Shown in pieces: positions 1 to 8,497 of a stretch of 64,000 nucleotides of DNA. The DNA comes from Synechococcus sp. WH 8020 (GTDB lineage Bacteria; Cyanobacteriota; Cyanobacteriia; PCC-6307; Cyanobiaceae): assembly GCF_001040845.1 (NCBI RefSeq), contig NZ_CP011941.1, forward strand, positions 1,249,676-1,313,675. The letters run 5' to 3'. Each line of letters starts with the position of its first letter. The first letter of the stretch is position 1. Both the position numbers and the translations under genes were made by a program. The notes beneath the pieces were generated by a model that made no database searches, had not been told where the DNA came from, and was given only the letters and a program-made list of their open reading frames with translations.

Positions 1-308
1 CAAGAGGTCTGAATGTCACTCCGGATTTAATCCATGACGACATGCCTGTGATGATTCTGACCAGCTTGGCTTGCCTACCAATCTTCTGGACAAAAGGACG
101 AATTACCAGACTTGAAGGTGGATTACTAGTCGGCTTATACGTTCTTTACATCACAGACAATGTTCTCCCCCGCACCGGGCTTTCCTCTTGGTCAGATGAA
201 TTTCGGCTCGTCATGCTTTGCGTTGTGCTGCCAGCCGTTGTCGTTCTGATCGTCGTTCAGGCAGCTCGCTATTGGAGACAGCTCAAACGCAAAGAGCTCT
301 CAAGCTAA
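1..308 (+). CDS. Calcium/cation antiporter (CaCA family), C-terminal fragment
   Basis: The frame is open from the left edge of the window (first full codon at base 3), so only the last 102 residues are present. Two hydrophobic segments are visible, the first containing the run LTSLACLPIFW followed by a conserved-looking GRITRLEGGLLVGLYVLY stretch, which matches the last helices of YrbG-like Na+/Ca2+ antiporters as I know the family. The protein ends in a basic cytoplasmic tail (RYWRQLKRKELSS). The in-frame ATG at base 42 is internal and not a real start. The N-terminal half with the acidic ion-binding motifs lies outside the window, so the ion specificity cannot be judged. A 79-base gap separates it from the oxidase operon. 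Confidence 0.7.
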   Translation, partial: RGLNVTPDLIHDDMPVMILTSLACLPIFWTKGRITRLEGGLLVGLYVLYITDNVLPRTGLSSWSDEFRLVMLCVVLPAVVVLIVVQAARYWRQLKRKELSS

Positions 309-387
309 AAAGACTTCTGCTTGCATTCCGTTATGGAGGGATGACTGCAGAGCGAAAGATGTACATGCTTGAAATGCTTCGATCGGC

Positions 388-894
388 ATGCCGATGATTG
401 GGCTGCTCCCCCCGCTCAACGACAAGAATCTCCCCTGGCTAGATGTCATTCATCCCATCGTGGTGCATTTCGTGATTGCGATGGCTCTGATCACGGTGGT
501 GTTTGACCTGATTGGAGTGCTCACACGGCGCCAGAACCTCTTTGAGGTGAGCTTCTGGAACTTGCTGGTGGCGACAGTGGCCATTTTCGTGGCCATCATC
601 TTTGGACAGATTGAAGCCGGTTTAGCCACTCCTTATGGAGCTTCAAGAGACATTTTGAATTACCACAGCACGATTGGTTGGTCCCTCGCTGCGATTCTCA
701 GCCTGCTAACAGGCTGGCGATACGTCGCAAGGCAAAAAGATCCCACAGTGCTGCCCAGAGGATTTCTGATAATTGATTCAGTTTTAGCCATTTTGGTGTT
801 CTGCCAGGTTTACCTAGGCGACAAACTCGTTTGGGTTTATGGACTCCACACGGTCCCGGTTGTCGAAGCAGTCCGTAGTGGAGCCCTGTTATGA
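388..894 (+). CDS. DUF2231 membrane protein, first of a pair upstream of the terminal oxidase
   Basis: A 168-residue integral membrane protein with about four hydrophobic segments. It opens with a motif of the kind IHPIVVHFVIAM, where conserved histidines sit at the start of the first helix; this HP-x-x-VHF pattern is typical of DUF2231 proteins. A second histidine pair appears in NYHSTIGW. The gene ends with an ATGA overlap onto the next DUF2231 gene, so the two are translationally coupled and head the ctaC-ctaD-ctaE operon. The histidines suggest haem or metal binding, or a role in electron entry to the oxidase, but this is inference and no function is established for the family. Confidence 0.8.
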   Translation: MPMIGLLPPLNDKNLPWLDVIHPIVVHFVIAMALITVVFDLIGVLTRRQNLFEVSFWNLLVATVAIFVAIIFGQIEAGLATPYGASRDILNYHSTIGWSLAAILSLLTGWRYVARQKDPTVLPRGFLIIDSVLAILVFCQVYLGDKLVWVYGLHTVPVVEAVRSGALL

Positions 895-1511
895 ATTGCA
901 TCAGCACCATTCTCTCGCCGGTGAATGAAATCGCCGACAAACTTGGGGCTAATGATCTCCCCTACTCGATCCCGATCCATCCCAATTTGGTGCATTTCAC
1001 CATTGGGCTGTTTGCTATCGGAATCGCGTTTGATTTTGCAGGAGCCTTTTACCCTTTGGAGAAACGAGTCTTTCGTTTCCTGGCACTACCGGCAACACGA
1101 AGCGGGTTTCACGATGTTGGTTGGTACAACATTCTCGCTTGCAGCGTGATCACCTTTTTCACCGTTGCAGCTGGCTTTTACGAAATGCTCCTTGCCGTTC
1201 CACTACAAGGAATTCGCAGCATCATTGGCCAGAATGCAATCGACACCATGCTGTGGCATGCGATCGGAGGGGTCGCCCTGCTACTCATCATTGTGGTGAT
1301 GGCTATCTGGAGAGGATTTCAGAGATTTTCGTGGCGCAAAGATTACGGTCGTCAGGTGAGCTGGCTCTATCTCGGCTGCGGAGCCGTAGTGCTTCTGGTC
1401 ATGGGCGTGCATGGAAGCCTTGGGGCATGGCTTGCCAGTGAATTTGGCGTTCATATCACAGCGGATCAACTCCTCGCCGCCGGTGCCGATCTCAATGAGG
1501 TGCTGCCATGA
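891..1511 (+). CDS. DUF2231 membrane protein, second of a pair
   Basis: A 206-residue paralogue of the preceding gene. It repeats the IHPNLVHFTIGLF motif at the first helix and has a second histidine pair in the segment LWHAIGGVALLL. It has four or so membrane segments and ends on the exterior or lumen side with a glycine- and alanine-rich helix. The start ATG overlaps the stop of the previous gene and its own stop overlaps the ctaC start by four bases, so all three are coupled. The pairing of two DUF2231 genes directly with an oxidase lacking CuA suggests they form part of, or feed, that complex; this is inferred from context. Confidence 0.8.
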   Translation: MNCISTILSPVNEIADKLGANDLPYSIPIHPNLVHFTIGLFAIGIAFDFAGAFYPLEKRVFRFLALPATRSGFHDVGWYNILACSVITFFTVAAGFYEMLLAVPLQGIRSIIGQNAIDTMLWHAIGGVALLLIIVVMAIWRGFQRFSWRKDYGRQVSWLYLGCGAVVLLVMGVHGSLGAWLASEFGVHITADQLLAAGADLNEVLP

Positions 1512-2443
1512 CGACCACAACGCCCAAGAAGGGACCCAACATCAGCGCGATTGTCATCATCACAGTCGCTATCGCGATCAATCTGATCCTTTCCAAACTG
1601 ATGGCGAACTGGTCTCTCAGTTGGTTCCCACCACAAGCCTCCAGTGCCGCTCCTTACGTCGACAATTTGTTCGCATTAGAGACGGGGGTCGGCACGTTCA
1701 TTTTTTTAGGTTGTACAGGTGTGATGGGTTGGGTGCTGTTATTCAACCGGGCTGGAAAATATGACGAAAGTGATGGGGCGCCGATTGAGGGCAACACCAA
1801 ATTGGAAATCACTTGGACGATCATTCCCCTGGTGACGGTATTCCTAATCGCCACCTATTCGATGAACGTCAATATGAAGCTTCAAACCCTCGGACCCAAG
1901 CATAAATACGCCGTCGGCACGGACCCAACCGTGCTGATACAGACCGATCCCATGGCCGAGGTGGGACCCATCGATATCATTGCCCGCCAGTGGAGTTGGG
2001 AGTTTGTCTATCCAGACGGAGTTCGCAGCTCTGAGCTACATCTCCCGATTGATCAGCGAGTGAATTTCCGCATGATCTCAGAAGACGTTCTCCACAGTTT
2101 CTATGTACCGGCCTTCCGGCTCAAACAAGACATCATCCCAGGCAGCATCATTTCTTACAGCCTTACTCCCACGAAGGAAGGGAGATTCCGACTCCGAGAC
2201 GCCATGTTCAGCGGCGCCTATTTCTCACAGAACCAGACCGACGTGATTGTCGAAACCGAGCAGGACTTCGCCGCATGGTTAAAGACCACGGCACAACAAC
2301 CGCTTCAAAAGGGTCTTGATCCAAGTCGCGCCCTCTATGACCGTCGCATCGCGCGCGGTGACAAAGGCTGGGCGACCGTACCTCCAGCTCCTGCACCGAT
2401 GGTGAACGACCCCGGTGATCCCTCCGTTCCTCACGACGCCTGA
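1508..2443 (+). CDS. ctaC: Alternative respiratory terminal oxidase subunit II (no CuA site)
   Basis: A 311-residue cytochrome-oxidase subunit II homologue. Two membrane helices (about residues 13-33 and 59-80) precede the periplasmic or lumenal cupredoxin domain with its QWSWEFVYPDG motif near residue 161. The first CuA histidine is kept (H196 in LHSFYVPAFR), but where the family has C-x-E-x-C-x-x-x-H-x-x-M this protein has AMFSGAYFSQNQT (residues 232-244). Both cysteines, the glutamate, the second histidine and the methionine are therefore replaced. This is the known feature of the cyanobacterial alternative oxidase (ARTO, CtaII), thought to accept electrons from quinol or another non-cytochrome donor. 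It is coupled to the upstream DUF2231 genes and lies 8 bases before ctaD. Confidence 0.92.
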   Translation: MTTTTPKKGPNISAIVIITVAIAINLILSKLMANWSLSWFPPQASSAAPYVDNLFALETGVGTFIFLGCTGVMGWVLLFNRAGKYDESDGAPIEGNTKLEITWTIIPLVTVFLIATYSMNVNMKLQTLGPKHKYAVGTDPTVLIQTDPMAEVGPIDIIARQWSWEFVYPDGVRSSELHLPIDQRVNFRMISEDVLHSFYVPAFRLKQDIIPGSIISYSLTPTKEGRFRLRDAMFSGAYFSQNQTDVIVETEQDFAAWLKTTAQQPLQKGLDPSRALYDRRIARGDKGWATVPPAPAPMVNDPGDPSVPHDA

Positions 2444-2451
2444 GACATGCC

Positions 2452-4140
2452 ATGACAAGCAACACCTACGACCTCCGCATTCTCAAGGCACCTCATCCAG
2501 TTCCCGGAGCACCTGACAACTGGAAGCGCTTCTTCAGTTTCAACACCGACGCCAAAGTAATTGGCATTCAATACATCGCTACGGCGCTGTTCTTCCTCTT
2601 GGTAGGAGGACTTTTGGCCATGATCGTACGGGGTGAATTAATCACTCCTCCCGCCGATCTTGTGGATCCCACGGTCTACAACGGGCTCTACACCATGCAT
2701 GGAACAGTGATGCTGTTCCTGTTTTTGTTCCCAATTCTCAACGGCTTCAACAACCTGTTGATTCCAACGATGATCGGGGCACCTGACATGGCATTTCCAA
2801 AGCTGAATGCAGCTGCTTTCTGGCTGGTGCCGGTGTTCTCCATCGTCTTGATGGGAAGCTTTTTCGCCCCCGGTGGGCCAGCCTCATCGGGATGGTGGTC
2901 CTATCCACCCATGAGTCTGCAAAATCCACTCGGCCATTTCATTAATGGCGAGTTTCTCTGGATTCTTGCAGTAGCACTCTCTGGCATCTCTTCGATCATG
3001 GGTGCCATCAACTTCGTAACAACAATCATCCGGATGCGGGCCCCTGGAATGGGTTTCTTCAGAATGCCGATTTTTGTTTGGACCGCATGGGCCGCCCAAA
3101 CCATCCAGTTGATAGGACTGCCTGCTCTTACTGGTGGTGCGGTGATGCTGCTGTTTGACCTCAGCTTCGGCACAAGCTTTTTCAGGCCAGAGGGTGGCGG
3201 CGATCCTGTGTTATTTCAGCACTTTTTCTGGTTCTATTCCCACCCTGCCGTTTATGTGCTGGTGCTGCCTGTCTTTGGCATTTTCTCTGAGCTCTTTCCT
3301 GTTTATTCGCGCAAACCTCTCTTTGGCTATCGCTTTGTAGCAATCGCCTCCTTCGGAATTACTTTTCTCAGCCTGATCGTGTGGGCTCACCACATGTTTT
3401 ACACCGGCACACCGAACTGGATGCGTCACATCTTCATGTTCACCACGATGCTCATTGCCATCCCAACTGGAGTGAAGGTATTTGCCTGGATAGGAACACT
3501 CTGGGCAGGCAATTTGAGGTTGAGCACACCAATGCTTTTCTGCATCGGAGGTTTGATCAACTTCATTTTTGCCGGCATTACTGGTGTGATGCTGGCCACA
3601 GTGCCAATCGATATCCATGTCGGTAACACCTACTTCGTGGTAGCCCACTTCCACTATGTAATCTTCAACACCATTGTTTTTGGGGTTTTCGCTGGCATTT
3701 ACCACTGGTTCCCAAAATTCACGGGGAGGATGTATTACGAAGGCCTTGGGAAAGTCCATTTCGTACTCACCTTCATTGGTGCCACGCTCAACTGGCTACC
3801 ACTCCACTGGGCTGGATTGCTAGGGATGCCCCGACGCGTTGCCTCCTACGACCCAGAATTCGCCATTTGGAACGTGATTGCGAGCATCGGAGCTTTCATG
3901 CTTGGCGTTGCCTCAATTCCCTTCATCCTGAACATGGTGAGTTCCTGGGCTCGCGGACCCAAAGCTCCACCCAACCCCTGGAGAGCGATTGGCCTGGAGT
4001 GGCTCTTGCCATCCCCACCTCCTGCCGAAAACTTCGAAGACGATATTCCTACTGTCATTAATGGTCCCTATGGCTACGGCTTAGGCAAACCTTTAGTTGA
4101 AGACGAGGACTTCTACATCCGTCGCTCCATGGAGGCCTGA
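2452..4140 (+). CDS. ctaD: Alternative respiratory terminal oxidase subunit I (haem-copper, YSHP type)
   Basis: A 562-residue subunit I with about twelve membrane helices. The low-spin haem ligand is H83 (YTMHGT) with H401. CuB ligands are H264 with H313 and H314 (WAHHMF), the cross-linked tyrosine is Y268, and H399 (VAHFHY) is the high-spin haem ligand. Helix VI reads WFYSHPAVYV, so the glutamate of the usual GHPEVY is absent and a Tyr-Ser pair precedes the histidine. As I know it, that pattern defines type A2 haem-copper oxidases, which carry protons past this point without the glutamate. The gene is the middle of ctaC-ctaD-ctaE. It reduces O2 to water in the plasma or thylakoid membrane. 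Confidence 0.95.
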   Translation: MTSNTYDLRILKAPHPVPGAPDNWKRFFSFNTDAKVIGIQYIATALFFLLVGGLLAMIVRGELITPPADLVDPTVYNGLYTMHGTVMLFLFLFPILNGFNNLLIPTMIGAPDMAFPKLNAAAFWLVPVFSIVLMGSFFAPGGPASSGWWSYPPMSLQNPLGHFINGEFLWILAVALSGISSIMGAINFVTTIIRMRAPGMGFFRMPIFVWTAWAAQTIQLIGLPALTGGAVMLLFDLSFGTSFFRPEGGGDPVLFQHFFWFYSHPAVYVLVLPVFGIFSELFPVYSRKPLFGYRFVAIASFGITFLSLIVWAHHMFYTGTPNWMRHIFMFTTMLIAIPTGVKVFAWIGTLWAGNLRLSTPMLFCIGGLINFIFAGITGVMLATVPIDIHVGNTYFVVAHFHYVIFNTIVFGVFAGIYHWFPKFTGRMYYEGLGKVHFVLTFIGATLNWLPLHWAGLLGMPRRVASYDPEFAIWNVIASIGAFMLGVASIPFILNMVSSWARGPKAPPNPWRAIGLEWLLPSPPPAENFEDDIPTVINGPYGYGLGKPLVEDEDFYIRRSMEA

Positions 4141-4144
4141 AACG

Positions 4145-4750
4145 ATGACCACAACGAATCCCGACTTACCCCTCAATCATCAACCCGGCCACATCAAGCA
4201 CGATGGGCACAACCTCACAGGTTTCATCATTTTCCTGTGTTCAGAAAGCATCATTTTTCTAGCCTTTTTTACTGGCTTTGCACTTCTAAAAATCACCGCA
4301 CCAGAATGGCTCCCTGAAGGTGTTGAAGGGCTCGAAACACGCATGCCTTTGATCAACACAATCGTGCTAGTTAGCTCAAGCTTTGTGGCCTATTTTGCTG
4401 AACGCTATTTACATCAGAAAAACCTTTGGGGCTTTCGGGCTCTATGGCTCCTCACGATGGCGATGGGAACTTATTTCGTTTACGGGCAATATGTGGAATG
4501 GTCAGAACTTCAATTCAGCCTTAGCAGTGGAGTCTTTGGAGGTACATTTTTTCTGCTCACAGGATTCCATGGCCTTCATGTCATCACAGGCATTCTGTTG
4601 ATGGGATTAATGCTACTTCGATCTTTCAGACCAAACAATTACGAGAAAGGCGACATGGGCGTCACCTCAGTCAGTCTTTTTTGGCACTTTGTTGATGTTA
4701 TCTGGATCATTCTTTACCTCTTGATTTACGTCTGGCAACGCACAACCTAA
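4145..4750 (+). CDS. ctaE: Alternative respiratory terminal oxidase subunit III
   Basis: A 201-residue subunit III with about five membrane helices. The family motifs FHGLHVITG (near residue 142) and FWHFVDVIWI (near residue 180) are clear. I chose the ATG four bases past the ctaD stop; a longer reading starting at 4097 would overlap ctaD and adds an unlikely basic leader. The gene closes the oxidase operon. Subunit III stabilises the catalytic subunit and does not bind redox metals. Confidence 0.93.
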   Translation: MTTTNPDLPLNHQPGHIKHDGHNLTGFIIFLCSESIIFLAFFTGFALLKITAPEWLPEGVEGLETRMPLINTIVLVSSSFVAYFAERYLHQKNLWGFRALWLLTMAMGTYFVYGQYVEWSELQFSLSSGVFGGTFFLLTGFHGLHVITGILLMGLMLLRSFRPNNYEKGDMGVTSVSLFWHFVDVIWIILYLLIYVWQRTT

Positions 4751-4790
4751 TCAATCTGAGCTTTTCAGATCGGCCTTCATTTTTTCAATC

Positions 4791-6308
4791 ATGATCATCG
4801 ACGACCGCCATTACGACGTCATCATCATCGGCAGTGGTGCCGGTGGTGGCACTGTTGCCGGCGCTCTGAGCCGGCAGGGTCACTCCGTGCTCATGCTCGA
4901 GCGAGGAGAAGGCATGGCTCTCGAAGATCAAAATGTGGCAGATGTGGATCTGTTCCGAAAAGATCGTTATCACCCCAGGAATGAGCGCTGGTTTGGGCCC
5001 GACGGTGATCCGTTCGCACCACAGACGACCTATGCCCTCGGCGGCAACACCAAAATCTGGGGCGCCGTGCTGGAGCGCATGCGCGAGAAGGATTTTGCGG
5101 AAGTCCCCTTGCAAGAGGGAATTTCGCCGTCCTGGCCCATCAGCTACGACCAGCTATCGCCTTATTACTCAGCCGCCGAAAAGCTGTACCGCGTCCACGG
5201 TCGCTCAGGAATCGACCCAACAGAACCAAGCCGCTCTTCCCCTTTTGAGCATGAACCAAAACCACTGGTTCCCTTCCTTGAGCCCCTGCGAGAAGCGCTC
5301 AAACGCCAGGGATGTCAGCCCTATGACCTACCGCTGAGCTGGTCCAATAACCGGGAGGATCCAAGTGGGGATTCCCAGCTGTATGGCCTCGACAATGCGG
5401 ACCACTCCAAATTAGAAATCCGAACGCAAGCAACGGTCAAGCGTTTGCACGTGAACCCGCTCGGCAGCTCCATCAAAGGTGTGGAAGCTGACGTAGCAGG
5501 AGAAACATGGCTATTCAAAGCCGATCTCATCGTGCTAGCCGCCGGAGCCATCAACTCACCGGCCATCCTGCTGCGATCGCATTCAAGCCATCACCCCCGC
5601 GGACTCAACAACGGCTCCGATCAAGTCGGTCGCAACCTGATGAATCTGCAACTCACCTCCATCCTGCAGCTCGCGACCGAACGCAACGACGGACGTTATG
5701 CCCGTTCACTCGGAATCAATGACTACTACTGGGGAGACAAAAACGTCTCTTTTCCGCTCGGCCACATTCAGGCCGCGGGAGGCGTCTTGCAGGACGCCCT
5801 GTTTGCGGAGTCACCGCCGGTGCTATCCCTTGTCAGCAAAATGATTCCTGATTTTGGGCTGGAGCGACTGGCCTCCCGCTCGGTGGCTTGGTGGGCCATG
5901 TCTGAAGTCTTACCCGACACCCACAACAAGGTCTGGCTGAACAACGACCAGATCCGCATCAACTACATCCACAACAACCGCGAAGCCCATGATCGATTGG
6001 TCTACCGCTGGATTGACACCCTCAAAGCGATCGAAGCCGACCCACTCACACGGGTCGTGAGTACAGCACCGACCCACCCTCGGGGTGAAGCGCCCCTCAG
6101 CGTTGTGGGCTACGCATGCGGAACCTGTTGTATGGGAACCGATCCAGCGGCCTCGGTGGTCGATGCCACCGGTAAGTGCCATGAACTCGACAATCTCTAC
6201 ATTGCCGACACGAGCGTTTTCCCAAGCTGTCCAAGTGTTGGGCCTGGTCTGACCACCATCGCCTTAGCCCTGCGGCTCGCTGACACGCTCAACCAGCGCA
6301 TGAGCTAA
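4791..6308 (+). CDS. GMC-family flavoprotein oxidoreductase
   Basis: A 505-residue FAD protein of the glucose-methanol-choline family. The dinucleotide fold GSGAGGGTVAGAL starts at residue 14, an ALGGNTKIWGA stretch near residue 84 corresponds to the second FAD motif, and the C-terminus carries the family's IADTSVFPS segment. The C-terminal catalytic region is odd: the usual HxxGTxxMG reads YACGTCCMG, and the usual VNPxLT reads VGPGLT, so the catalytic histidine and asparagine positions appear to be Tyr and Gly. Substrate unknown. It follows the oxidase operon by 40 bases in the same direction and may be cotranscribed, so an electron-transfer partnership is possible but unproven. Confidence 0.82.
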   Translation: MIIDDRHYDVIIIGSGAGGGTVAGALSRQGHSVLMLERGEGMALEDQNVADVDLFRKDRYHPRNERWFGPDGDPFAPQTTYALGGNTKIWGAVLERMREKDFAEVPLQEGISPSWPISYDQLSPYYSAAEKLYRVHGRSGIDPTEPSRSSPFEHEPKPLVPFLEPLREALKRQGCQPYDLPLSWSNNREDPSGDSQLYGLDNADHSKLEIRTQATVKRLHVNPLGSSIKGVEADVAGETWLFKADLIVLAAGAINSPAILLRSHSSHHPRGLNNGSDQVGRNLMNLQLTSILQLATERNDGRYARSLGINDYYWGDKNVSFPLGHIQAAGGVLQDALFAESPPVLSLVSKMIPDFGLERLASRSVAWWAMSEVLPDTHNKVWLNNDQIRINYIHNNREAHDRLVYRWIDTLKAIEADPLTRVVSTAPTHPRGEAPLSVVGYACGTCCMGTDPAASVVDATGKCHELDNLYIADTSVFPSCPSVGPGLTTIALALRLADTLNQRMS

Positions 6309-6330
6309 CCCAAACCAAGGGCTGAAGAGA

Positions 6331-7692
6331 TCAGGCCATCGTTACAAACTCCTCTGAAACCGTCGGATGCAAGGCCATGGTGCGATCGAAATCGGCCTTG
6401 GTCGCCCCCATCCCCACGGCAATAGCAGCCATTTGGATAATTTCAGCGGCATGTTCACCAACCATGTGACATCCGAGCACCTTCTCGCTGCTTGCCTCCA
6501 AAACGAGCTTCAACAAACAACGTGGGCCGTGTTTAGGCAAAGCCTGAGCCATGGAGCGAAAACGCGCGCGATGAACCACCACCTGATCCGCACCGAGCTT
6601 GGCGATTGCTTCCTCTTCCGATAACCCCACAGTGGCCAGCTCAGGCTGGCTGAACACAGCACTCGCCACTAAGTCGTACTTGACCTGCCTTGGAGTGCTT
6701 CCAAACACACTGTCCGCAAAGGCACGCCCCTCATCTACCGCGACGGGGGTCAAGCAAATGCGATCCGTCACATCTCCCACAGCAAAAATGTGCGCATGAT
6801 TGGTGGCTAGATCTGCGTCCACAGGAATACGCCTCTCCTCAACCACCACACCAGCAGCATCGAGGCCCAGCCCTGAAAGGAATGGTTGACGACCAGTCGC
6901 CAAGAGGACCCCGCCACAGGGAAGTCGATCCCCGGTTTTGGTGACGACAGTCAAATCGTTCGGTCCGCCCTCAATCGCAGCAAGTCCTTGTCCAAAGCGC
7001 AGGTCGATGCCCTTCTCCTGCATGCCCTCCTGCACAACGCCTGCTAGTTCGCTGTCGAAACCTCGCAAAAGCTTTTCACCACGTACCAATTGGGTCACCC
7101 CAACACCAAGGCCTCGCAGGATGCCAGCAAATTCACAAGCAATAAATCCGGCTCCCACCACCACCACCTGGTCCGGGAAACGCTCCTGCAAAAACATGTC
7201 ATCGCTCACCCAAGCCAGCTCAACCCCTGGAACATCCGGCCGCACGGGGCGCCCACCAACCGAAATCATCACCCGCTTGGCTTGCAGCACCTGATCGATC
7301 TCGCCCTCCCGCATCCTTGAGACACCAATGCGATGAGGATCTAGAAATCGCCCCCAGCCTGTGATCAGCTCCACTCCTGCTTTCGCCAAAAACTCGATGT
7401 GAAGAGCATTGAGGCGATCCACCTCCTGACGCACATTGCGCAAAAGCACGGACGTATCAAACGTTGCCCCCTCAACACTCACTCCATAACTGGACGCCCC
7501 CTGCAGTTGTTCGGAGACAAGAGAGCCATACACCAGAAGTTTTTTCGGCACGCAGCCGCGAATGACACAGGTCCCGCCGACGCGATCTCCCTCCACAATC
7601 GCCACCTTGGCTCCATAACGAGCAGCACGTTTGGCAGCGGCTAGACCTCCTGACCCAGCACCGAGAACAACAAGATCAAAACTTTGTTCCAT
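6331..7692 (-). CDS. gor: Glutathione-disulfide reductase
   Basis: A pyridine-nucleotide disulfide oxidoreductase of about 453 residues from the ATG at 7692 (a longer frame to 7752 adds an unlikely leader). The FAD fold LGAGSGGLAAAKRA is followed by the redox-active disulfide GGTCVIRGCVPKK, the NADPH fold VGAGFIACEFAG, and the C-terminal HPTVSEE motif with the catalytic histidine. This spacing identifies glutathione reductase rather than dihydrolipoamide dehydrogenase or mercuric reductase. It keeps glutathione reduced in the cytoplasm. It converges with the GMC gene, with 22 bases between stops. Confidence 0.92.
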   Translation of the reverse strand: MEQSFDLVVLGAGSGGLAAAKRAARYGAKVAIVEGDRVGGTCVIRGCVPKKLLVYGSLVSEQLQGASSYGVSVEGATFDTSVLLRNVRQEVDRLNALHIEFLAKAGVELITGWGRFLDPHRIGVSRMREGEIDQVLQAKRVMISVGGRPVRPDVPGVELAWVSDDMFLQERFPDQVVVVGAGFIACEFAGILRGLGVGVTQLVRGEKLLRGFDSELAGVVQEGMQEKGIDLRFGQGLAAIEGGPNDLTVVTKTGDRLPCGGVLLATGRQPFLSGLGLDAAGVVVEERRIPVDADLATNHAHIFAVGDVTDRICLTPVAVDEGRAFADSVFGSTPRQVKYDLVASAVFSQPELATVGLSEEEAIAKLGADQVVVHRARFRSMAQALPKHGPRCLLKLVLEASSEKVLGCHMVGEHAAEIIQMAAIAVGMGATKADFDRTMALHPTVSEEFVTMA

Positions 7693-7903
7693 GGAGCCAA
7701 CTGTTTTTTTCATATTTTGCCCGCTGCCTTCAGTCCACGAGTGCCAAAACAATCAGTGCCAAGTCAGCTCAGGGATGCTTCACGAGTCCATTCACAACTC
7801 AACCTCGGCATAGTGGAGTGCATGCAGCGTTGAGATCTGCCCTCTGCATCTTCCTGAATACGCCCCCATACCGGATCACACCAAAGGGTTCAAACTTTTT
7901 GAG

Positions 7904-8497
7904 GTGGCCGTTGCTGACCTTCACCCCACACAGATGTGTGTGGGGATGGCTGAGGTATGGAATCGGCAACGCGATTTCCGTGAGGAAAGTTCTGAAGAAC
8001 GTCGCAGGTATCTCAATCGCAAGCCAGTGCCTTTGGTACGCAATCAGAGTGGAAAGCTTTGGATGGTGGATCGTCATCACCGCCTCCGAGCCTTGCTCGA
8101 AATGGTTCCAACGATCACGACTTACGGCTACGTGATCGACGACCTAACCAGTGACAGCAGGGAGGAGGCTCTCCAGGCCCTGCACGACAAAGGCTGGCTC
8201 TATCTTCACGACGGTAGAGGCAATGGCCCGTGGCCAGCGAAAGACCTGCCCGACACCTTGCTTGGCCTCCAGGATGACCCTTACCGCAGCCTGGTTTGGA
8301 AACTGAAGCAGGAGGGGGTGATCAAGCCACAGCCCTTGATTCCTTATCACGAGTTCCGTTGGGGCCTCTGGTTGCGCACTCGACCCATGCCTCCATTCAG
8401 CTCCAAACATTTGGATCCAGCCCTGCCTGCAGCACGCAGGCTTGCTCGCTCATCAGCGGCATCCCACCTGGCTGGCTGGAAGGGCGGTGATCCTTAA
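7904..8497 (+). CDS. ParB-like nuclease-domain protein (ParBc_2 type)
   Basis: About 197 residues from a GTG at 7904; the frame is open for 90 bases upstream but contains no better start. The segment [13 protein letters not shown] matches the ParB/sulfiredoxin fold's nucleotide-binding motif, and the domain is followed by a tail rich in Pro, Trp and Arg. It looks like the small ParB-like proteins of PF08857, whose function is not settled, rather than a chromosome-partitioning ParB, as no HTH or parA partner is visible. Its stop codon overlaps the dnaA stop: TAA of both strands lie within one TTAA at 8494-8497. Confidence 0.7.
   Translation: MAVADLHPTQMCVGMAEVWNRQRDFREESSEERRRYLNRKPVPLVRNQSGKLWMVDRHHRLRALLEMVPTITTYGYVIDDLTSDSREEALQALHDKGWLYLHDGRGNGPWPAKDLPDTLLGLQDDPYRSLVWKLKQEGVIKPQPLIPYHEFRWGLWLRTRPMPPFSSKHLDPALPAARRLARSSAASHLAGWKGGDP

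Noticed and set aside
3211-3759. A 182-codon open frame on the minus strand inside ctaD
   Set aside because: It is antisense to a well-conserved oxidase gene, with an odd composition (runs of His and Asp) and no domain; it reflects codon bias of ctaD.
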